Shown piece after piece: positions 45,401 through 49,234 of a DNA stretch of 49,234 bases. Position 1 is the first letter of the stretch. Every line of letters begins with the position of its first letter. This DNA is from Caryophanon latum. GTDB lineage: Bacteria > Bacillota > Bacilli > Bacillales_A > Planococcaceae. Where the stretch lies: NCBI RefSeq assembly GCF_001700325.1, contig NZ_MATO01000007.1, positions 1 through 49,234 of the forward strand, read 5' to 3'. Made by a program: the position numbers and the translations under genes. The notes under the pieces are model-generated. The model saw only the letters and a program-made list of their open reading frames with translations, had not been told where the DNA came from and made no database searches.

Positions 45401-46054
45401 ATGAAGCAAGAGCTTGATGAGTTACTGTATTACTTATTACAGCGCGTGTATTACCGTTACCCTGACTTCTTCCGCGAAAGCTACAACCCGGCAACATTTG
45501 CACATCAGCCGGCACAGCAAGCGTTAGAAGTAGCGTTAAAAGAAGTACTGCAAAGCTTAAGCTTCGACTTAGCGCAAGAATTACGCGTAACGAACTTCCG
45601 TCTAGCGCAGTACATTCAGCGTAGCTTACTTATGCTGTACAAAGAAAACGTACAAAGCTTAAAGGAGAAAAACAATTCGTTCTCGTTCCTTGCATACGAA
45701 GCGGCAGAGCCATCGCTGTTAGAGTTTGCAGGTCCGTTCCAATCAGAAGCACCGTACGTATCGGTAAAATCGCACTTCAAAAACACGAAAGCGTTCTTTG
45801 AGAAAAACGAAAAAGAAAACTTACGTGATGCGTTAGAGAAATTAACGAAGCCAGATGCACAAAAGTTTTTAGATGCAGAAAAAGAAAACTTACAAAAATG
45901 GGCATTTGCTTACATTACGCAAGAAGCAGATCGTCAAGCGAACTATTTAGTAGACCAAGCGCATGAGCAAATTGCGACAGAGCGCATGTTACTGCAAGAA
46001 GAAAGCCAGTTACAAAGCTGGAAAGAAATTCATAACAAGCTACAATACGCATAA
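42425..46054 (+). CDS. dynA: Bacterial dynamin-like protein DynA, two fused GTPases
   Basis: Membrane-remodelling GTPase that tethers and fuses membranes and protects against phage and membrane-damaging agents in B. subtilis (YpbR). 1209 residues made of two dynamin units in tandem. Unit 1: P-loop GHFSAGKSS (about 52-60), DTPGVDST (about 144), NQID (about 203). Unit 2: P-loop GAFSAGKSS (about 640), DTPGADS (about 798), NAID (about 861). Helical stalks lie between and after (NTLKKLQDEH..., KTEQRLSDLIAQTEHNL), with hydrophobic paddle-like segments. The RBS AGAAGGGA is about ten bases from ATG 42425. The rhodanese gene follows after 12 bases. Confidence 0.95.
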   Translation: MSVFEQNLQELLKQAAVQSLLYKNNEDDERHAKTALFARKLLQREYVIGFAGHFSAGKSSMINALSGEDLLAASPIPTSANIVKVHKADEDYAIVYMHNDKPVKFEAGYEYKTVKELSKNGDLVQMIEIGHAGSNLPQGVTVMDTPGVDSTDDAHAMSTESALHIADIVFYTMDYNHVQSELNFQFTKQLMKYNPNVYLIVNQIDKHKDNELSFDEFKQSVHQSFAAWGVEPKAIFFTSLKQKDHPHNDFETVKKIVMDSMEGWQDELVKTAENTLKKLQDEHTDYLTSEKEQLMMDSTELVSEDDWKHRDDLLTQYHRLTQQKDLLNVDDWIERFEDARKELLTNTKSVIIPADFRDLLREYLISKQDDFKVGGFFGNLFGGKAKADEERERRRQAVEKAYHHVTSQQVTGHLKGVMKQALRDVGALTEERAAQIDAIEYVPGTDIIDAQIQKNAGTEGDALLNFANRVAEATNRFYIEQSDIWKKETAAALQNLATEVSGPVKKKIEAMQEKIDVIKAVVNVEQRLEASALMMHQVSNENRATSKLILERWERDYEKSLAEIRLFDESMLKPKEVTVQEEQQVERAPIATLPVDEVIDRAMHTANLVKDVHGFTEVADYLTKKVERLEKRDFTIALFGAFSAGKSSFSNALMGSKVLPVSPNPTTAAINKIRPVSPEHPHETADVVLKTADMMLEDIQASYEVIGLKVNSLEEAFSRAQEGLAVPLKDERLNIHKSFIRAYEIGYPQFKDQLGQTLRVNREDFEKFVAQESRSCFVDNIDFYYDSPITRMGVTLVDTPGADSINARHTGVAFDYIRNADAILFITYYNHAFAKADREFLIQLGRVKDAFELDKMFFIVNAIDLASTEEEAEDVKGYVRTELQRFGIRFPRLYGVSSLLALKEKVEQGDFASGMKPFESAFHSFLNDELRALAVQALAEEVDKTEQRLSDLIAQTEHNLSRKEERLKELTQLETDIEKYYRVPRTSMLESDMKQELDELLYYLLQRVYYRYPDFFRESYNPATFAHQPAQQALEVALKEVLQSLSFDLAQELRVTNFRLAQYIQRSLLMLYKENVQSLKEKNNSFSFLAYEAAEPSLLEFAGPFQSEAPYVSVKSHFKNTKAFFEKNEKENLRDALEKLTKPDAQKFLDAEKENLQKWAFAYITQEADRQANYLVDQAHEQIATERMLLQEESQLQSWKEIHNKLQYA

Positions 46055-46066
46055 GGGGCGAATGAC

Positions 46067-46864
46067 ATGGGAGTATTTGTCGAAGCAACGGACGTTTCGC
46101 GTGACGCCATCTTTTTAGATGCACGCTACAACTTACAAAACAAGCAGTGGGGCAAGGAGCAATATGACGCAGCGCATATTCATAACGCGCGCTACGTTGA
46201 TTTAGAGCAAGACGTATCGGACATGACGAGCAATCGCGGTCGTCATCCGATGCCGTCGCACGCACAACTTCAGCAATTGTTTGAGCGTCTTGGCTTACAG
46301 CTAGATAGCGAAATCGTCATTTACGACCAAGGTGGCGCACCGTTTGCATCGCGTGTATATTACATGCTCGCATATGCAGGCTTTACGAATATCGCAATTG
46401 TTAACGGCGGCTTCTCGGCACTTGTAGCAGCGGGGCTTCCTATTAACGCAGAAGCGGTTGACGTAACACCGACAAATATTACACTGAACTGGCAGCCGCA
46501 GTTATATGCATCGCGCGACGACGTTAAAGCGATTGTCGATGGTGACGTGCAAGCAGTATTACTCGATGCGCGTGAAGAAGCCCGCTACCGTGGTGAGGTC
46601 GAGCCGCTTGATAAAGTTGCTGGGCACATTCCGACAGCGCGCAACTATTTTTGGGAGCAAGCAAAAGAAGACGGCAAGCTAGTCGTAACGGATGCGCTCA
46701 CACAAACGGTAAGCAAGGACGAACCGGTTGTCGTATATTGCGGCAGTGGCGTTACAGCTTCACCAGTATTTACATTATTAAAGGAAGCGGGCTATGAGGA
46801 CGTGAAAGTGTACGTCGGCAGCTTTAGCGACTGGATCGAAGCGTATGACGCAGCGAAAAAATAA
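46067..46864 (+). CDS. Sulfurtransferase, two rhodanese domains
   Basis: 265 residues with two rhodanese folds. The first (about 1-125) lacks the cysteine and is a non-catalytic partner (IFLDARYNL, SEIVIYDQGGAPFASRVYYML). The second (about 145-265) holds the active-site loop VVYCGSGVTASP with Cys at about 225. The CGSGVTA loop is typical of 3-mercaptopyruvate sulfurtransferases and of thiosulfate sulfurtransferases of this type; the donor cannot be decided. It starts 12 bases after dynA (RBS AAGGGG) and is probably co-transcribed with it. Confidence 0.9.
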   Translation: MGVFVEATDVSRDAIFLDARYNLQNKQWGKEQYDAAHIHNARYVDLEQDVSDMTSNRGRHPMPSHAQLQQLFERLGLQLDSEIVIYDQGGAPFASRVYYMLAYAGFTNIAIVNGGFSALVAAGLPINAEAVDVTPTNITLNWQPQLYASRDDVKAIVDGDVQAVLLDAREEARYRGEVEPLDKVAGHIPTARNYFWEQAKEDGKLVVTDALTQTVSKDEPVVVYCGSGVTASPVFTLLKEAGYEDVKVYVGSFSDWIEAYDAAKK

Positions 46865-46868
46865 TGCG

Positions 46869-46904
46869 AAAAATCCAGCAGGGGTAGTCTCTGCTGGATT
46901 TTTT
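46869..46904. terminator. Bidirectional terminator after the sulfurtransferase gene
   Basis: A perfect 13-bp stem AAAAATCCAGCAG/CTGCTGGATTTTT (46869-46881 with 46891-46903), followed by T on plus and by the T complement of the A-run on minus, where the convergent gene ends. Confidence 0.88.
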
Positions 46905-46907
46905 CGT

Positions 46908-47246
46908 TTAAAAAGTATTCGGTAAAAATTCATACGAAAATGCTTTATGTTGACGGAGCCATACCCGCAAAATTTGTCGATGCGTCAATAGCTTTCGTTT
47001 ATGTGTTTTTCGCGCTTGGGCGTGCTGTAAGCTTTGGAGTAATAGACGCGCCTGTGGTAAACAAGCATCCGGCTCTACTAAGACAGCGAATGCATAATCA
47101 ATATATTGCTCGCGCTGTAATTGTGCAAGTAAAACGGAAAAAGTAGTCGCCATCTGTACGTATCGTTCTTCCTCATATAGCTCAATGCACGTCCATAAGC
47201 ATTGTTCAATATCATGCTCGAGCTGTAATGCCGCAATTTCCTCCAT
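46908..47246 (-). CDS. Small helical protein of unknown function
   Basis: 112 residues, soluble, strongly helical, Q/L/E-rich at the start (MEEIAALQLEHDIEQCLWTC) and basic at the end (ARKTHKRKLLTHRQILRVWLRQHK). The ribosome binding site GAGGTGAT lies a few bases before ATG 47246. I recognise no family. It ends at the shared terminator and stands divergent from the ANT(6)-like gene. Confidence 0.65.
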   Translation of the reverse strand: MEEIAALQLEHDIEQCLWTCIELYEEERYVQMATTFSVLLAQLQREQYIDYAFAVLVEPDACLPQARLLLQSLQHAQARKTHKRKLLTHRQILRVWLRQHKAFSYEFLPNTF

Positions 47247-47374
47247 AACATCACCTCATACGCAATAGTATAAGCGATTTTCATAAATAGTTCGTTCAAA
47301 ACAGCTTAGCATTCTAAAAATAAGGAAAGAATGTATAATAAGAGGTAGAATTAAGTAGAAAGGTGGGGACAAAG

Positions 47375-48202
47375 ATGCTTCTGAAAGAAAACCTACTAGA
47401 AAGCTTACTCGCGAGCGTGCAGCAAAATACTAATATTCGAATGGTCGTGTTAAAAGCGGAGCAAATCGTCGCTGAACAGCAAGACGGCACTGCGTATGCA
47501 CTTGACGTCGCATTCGCCGCTCAGCATGTCGAGAAGCTTCAGCATGACGACGTATGGCAGCAACAATTTGTGACACAGCTTACCGCACACATGCCTCAAA
47601 ATTTAATGCTATTCCCACCGAGCGAGCAGCATTTTTCATACTTACTATTATTCGATGACGGAAATCGAATTGCGATTGAACTGTTATCGAAGGAAGATAT
47701 GGAGCAATTACTTCAATTAGATGAGCAGGAAATGCAAGTGTTGCTCGACAAAGACCAGCTTGCCGCCAACGTACAACTAGACGCGGTTGAACCGCCAAGC
47801 ATTGAAGTGTTTAATGAGTGTTGTAGCTCGTTTTGGTGGGGAGCTACGTACGTTGTTAAAAGCTTAGCGAAGCAGGAGTTTTTACCAGCTGCGGAGCATT
47901 TCCAACAGCTCGTGCGTAAATCGCTGCTTCAAATGATAACGTGGCAAGCTGCAAGTGAGCATCAGTTTACGATTCATATCGGCAAGCATTATCGCCAACT
48001 GCCACAATATTTATCACGAGCGCGCTATGAGCAGCTACTTGCGACATATAACATTGCGACCGAGCAACGTTTACTTGACGTATTAACGGACATACAAGTG
48101 CTGTTTAGAGAGGCGACGATGGCAGTTGGTGCGTATTGCCAATTTGCATATCCACCGTATGATGTACAAGTTTCTCAATTACTCGCAACGATGAAAAAAT
48201 AA
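47375..48202 (+). CDS. Aminoglycoside 6-adenylyltransferase (ANT(6))-like protein with degraded catalytic motif
   Basis: 275 residues starting at ATG 47375 after AAAGGTGGGG. The C-terminal two thirds fit the streptomycin adenylyltransferase family: FLMLF-like FSYLLLFDDGNRIAIELL, then FNECCSSFWWGATYVVKSLAKQEFLPAAEHF, LLQMITWQAASEHQFTIHIGKHYRQLPQYL, and FAYPPYDVQVSQLL. The nucleotidyltransferase signature is broken: the usual Gly-Ser-Arg turn is replaced by LKAEQI (about residues 25-30), and the DYDIV Asp pair reads ALDVA (one Asp, about 46). It is thus unlikely to adenylylate; drug resistance should not be inferred. Transcribed alone upstream of bioY. Confidence 0.75.
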   Translation: MLLKENLLESLLASVQQNTNIRMVVLKAEQIVAEQQDGTAYALDVAFAAQHVEKLQHDDVWQQQFVTQLTAHMPQNLMLFPPSEQHFSYLLLFDDGNRIAIELLSKEDMEQLLQLDEQEMQVLLDKDQLAANVQLDAVEPPSIEVFNECCSSFWWGATYVVKSLAKQEFLPAAEHFQQLVRKSLLQMITWQAASEHQFTIHIGKHYRQLPQYLSRARYEQLLATYNIATEQRLLDVLTDIQVLFREATMAVGAYCQFAYPPYDVQVSQLLATMKK

Positions 48203-48205
48203 CAC

Positions 48206-48234
48206 TTGCTCTATTTGTTAACCTGTATTAATAT
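48206..48234 (+). promoter_or_regulatory. Probable bioY promoter
   Basis: TTGCTC (48206-48211), 17-base spacer, TAATAT (48229-48234). The -10 lies between the two BirA half-sites, which would explain repression. Confidence 0.5.
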
Positions 48235-48245
48235 TTGGTTAACAA
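48215..48245. promoter_or_regulatory. BirA (biotin repressor) operator of bioY
   Basis: A perfect inverted repeat TTGTTAACC (48215-48223) and GGTTAACAA (48237-48245), the known BirA half-site of Firmicutes, directly upstream of a biotin transporter gene. The 13-base spacer is shorter than the 16 bases of the E. coli operator. The right half-site touches the ribosome binding site. Confidence 0.85.
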
Positions 48246-48258
48246 AGGGGGCTTTTTT

Positions 48259-48804
48259 ATGGACACGACACGTTCACTCGTTTATATAGCATTTTGTGCA
48301 GCTGTTATTGCAGTGCTTGCACAAGTGATGATCCCGTTACCGCTCGTGCCAATTACAGGGCAAACGTTAGCGATTGGCTTAGTCGTAACATTGCTCGGGA
48401 AAAAATATGGCACACAAGCAGTTTGTTTATATATTATGCTCGGTGCAATCGGCTTACCAGTATTTACTGCATTTTCAGGTGGCTTAGGCGTGCTAGTCGG
48501 CCCTACAGGTGGTTACATTATCGGCTTCATCCCGACCGCAATGATTATAGGTCTTTACTTCGAAAAATTTGGCTACACGTACGTTCATGCTGTTATAGCA
48601 AATATTATTGGCATGTTCGTAACGCTGCTGTTTGGCGCGCTATGGCTAAAATTATTTGCGAACTTAACGTGGTCAGCAGCGTTCATATCGGGCGTATTAC
48701 CGTTTATGATAGCAGGTATCGTTAAAGCATGTATTGCTGCGACAGTTGGCTTGACGTTAAAACGACGTTTGCAGCAAGCAAAGCTACTTCAAATAATACA
48801 GTAG
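48259..48804 (+). CDS. bioY: Biotin transporter substrate-binding subunit BioY
   Basis: S-component of an energy-coupling-factor biotin transporter. 181 residues, six membrane segments, with the BioY signatures IPLPLVPITGQTLAI (about 25-39), GAIGLPVFTAFSGG and GPTGGYIIGF (about 83-92). The ATG at 48259 follows AAAGGGGG; the in-frame GTG at 48235 lies in the operator. Repression by BirA with biotinyl-AMP is strongly suggested by the operator. No ecf energising genes are in the window, so it must use ones encoded elsewhere or work alone. Confidence 0.95.
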   Translation: MDTTRSLVYIAFCAAVIAVLAQVMIPLPLVPITGQTLAIGLVVTLLGKKYGTQAVCLYIMLGAIGLPVFTAFSGGLGVLVGPTGGYIIGFIPTAMIIGLYFEKFGYTYVHAVIANIIGMFVTLLFGALWLKLFANLTWSAAFISGVLPFMIAGIVKACIAATVGLTLKRRLQQAKLLQIIQ

Positions 48805-48812
48805 AAACGAAG

Positions 48813-48853
48813 CTGTGCTAAAAGTCGATTTGGACAATTAGCGCAGTTTTTTT
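48813..48853 (+). terminator. Terminator of bioY
   Basis: A 9-bp stem CTGTGCTAA/TTAGCGCAG (48813-48821 with 48838-48846, one G-T pair), a 16-base loop, then seven T. Confidence 0.75.
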
Positions 48854-49027
48854 ATACAACTACGCGACGTCTTTCACGAAAAAAGATGGCAACTTGAATG
48901 TAGCGGTTACATTGATCTAGCATCCCATTTGCCTCCAAACGTGCGACTCGATTAAAGAAAGCACTTGGAAATTTACACAATCACTTACTTTTGCACAATA
49001 AACAAGTCAATTATTTTCAATTCGTAG

Positions 49028-49056
49028 TTGAATTATGTTGCGCAAATCAGTATGAT
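49028..49056 (+). promoter_or_regulatory. Upstream promoter (P1) of the ribosomal RNA operon
   Basis: TTGAAT (49028-49033), 17-base spacer, TATGAT (49051-49056), about 105 bases before the second promoter. Tandem promoters are usual for rrn operons of Bacillales. The 175 bases between the bioY terminator and this site hold no gene. Confidence 0.5.
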
Positions 49057-49133
49057 GAAAAGGTATTTGTAGTTGCGCTTTTGTATTGAACAGAAAATAA
49101 GCGTAAAAAAATAAAACTTTTTTTGAAAAAGTG

Positions 49134-49162
49134 TTGACGTATGAAGAATACTCTTGTAAGAT
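49134..49162 (+). promoter_or_regulatory. Main promoter (P2) of the ribosomal RNA operon
   Basis: TTGACG (49134-49139), 17-base spacer, TAAGAT (49157-49162), preceded by an A/T-rich UP-like stretch (AAAAAAATAAAACTTTTTTTG, shortened here) at about 49105-49126. Confidence 0.75.
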
Positions 49163-49168
49163 AATAAA

Positions 49169-49234
49169 TGTCGCTAAGGTGACTTACGAAATGAACCTTG
49201 AAAACTGAACAACAAACGTTGATGAAACATAGCT
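49169..49234 (+). other. Leader of a ribosomal RNA operon (16S gene beyond the window)
   Basis: Contains CCTTGAAAACTGAACAACAAAC (about 49195-49216, read as CTTGAAAACTGAACAA core), the sequence typical of rrn leaders and spacers in Bacillales, where it forms the antitermination/RNase III processing region. The 16S rRNA gene itself is not in the window; its presence just downstream is inferred. Confidence 0.7.

Noticed and set aside
45003-45515. 170-codon minus-strand frame in dynA
   Set aside because: Shadow of the second dynamin unit; Leu/Ala/Arg-rich and without start signals.

Overview
The window is a chromosomal segment of a Gram-positive bacterium of the order Bacillales, most likely family Planococcaceae (Lysinibacillus/Caryophanon/Kurthia neighbourhood). 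The family is an inference. The order rests on a gene order I recognise from the Bacillus subtilis ypm-ypv region: panB-panC-panD, dinG-ypmB-aspB-asnS, dnaD-nth-ypoC, recU-ponA, yppE-mrfA(yprA)-mrfB(yprB), gpsB-rnpB-ypsC, ypvA-ypwA and ypbR(dynA). A type B RNase P RNA, aa3-type quinol oxidase genes, strong AGGAGG-like ribosome binding sites and many hairpin plus T-run terminators agree with this.

Layout, left to right. 1-2.0 kb: a small secreted Ig-like protein that appears frameshifted, convergent with a lipoprotein beta-N-acetylhexosaminidase (nagZ). 2.1-4.3 kb: the pantothenate operon panBCD, preceded by an unexplained intrinsic terminator. 4.4-6.1 kb: an unknown protein and two tandem FMN-barrel paralogues on the minus strand. 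6.3-12.1 kb: dinG (split by a -1 shift at an A7 run), ypmB, aspB, asnS. 12.2-13.8 kb: a small membrane protein, then about 1.2 kb without genes that holds a GC-rich palindromic block. 13.8-17.6 kb: qoxABCD, the terminal quinol oxidase. 17.7-19.4 kb: dnaD, nth, ypoC (replication initiation and base-excision repair). 19.5-21.4 kb: a HAD phosphatase, a DUF3137-like membrane protein and a DUF2187 protein. 21.5-24.85 kb (minus strand): recU and ponA; recU seems to lack an ordinary start codon and ponA has a repeat-rich tail. 25.1-29.5 kb: yppE, the MrfA/MrfB mitomycin-repair pair, and gpsB. 29.6-30.0 kb: rnpB. 30.3-35.1 kb: a PAS-GGDEF-EAL protein, a THUMP rRNA methyltransferase, and a chemoreceptor. 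35.2-40.5 kb: ypvA (iron-sulphur DinG/XPD-type helicase), an M32 carboxypeptidase and a 5'-nucleotidase-like metallophosphatase. 40.6-48.8 kb: a ZIP metal transporter with a small zinc-ribbon gene, a CheX-like phosphatase, the double dynamin DynA, a rhodanese, a small unknown, an ANT(6)-like protein with degraded nucleotidyltransferase motifs, and bioY behind a BirA-type operator. 48.8-49.2 kb: two tandem promoters and the leader of a ribosomal RNA operon, whose 16S gene should start just beyond the window.

Most of the window is conserved housekeeping DNA: coenzyme A precursor and biotin supply, respiration, cell-wall synthesis and its regulator GpsB, and DNA repair (DinG, YpvA, Nth, RecU, MrfAB). 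I see no prophage, insertion sequence or CRISPR array. I found no clear new multi-gene system. The points most worth checking are local: the dinG frameshift at a slippery A-run, the non-ATG start of recU, the short spacer of the bioY BirA operator, the palindromic intergenic elements at 12.8-13.0 kb and 37.4 kb, the terminator in the panB leader, and the ANT(6)-like protein without its catalytic motif.
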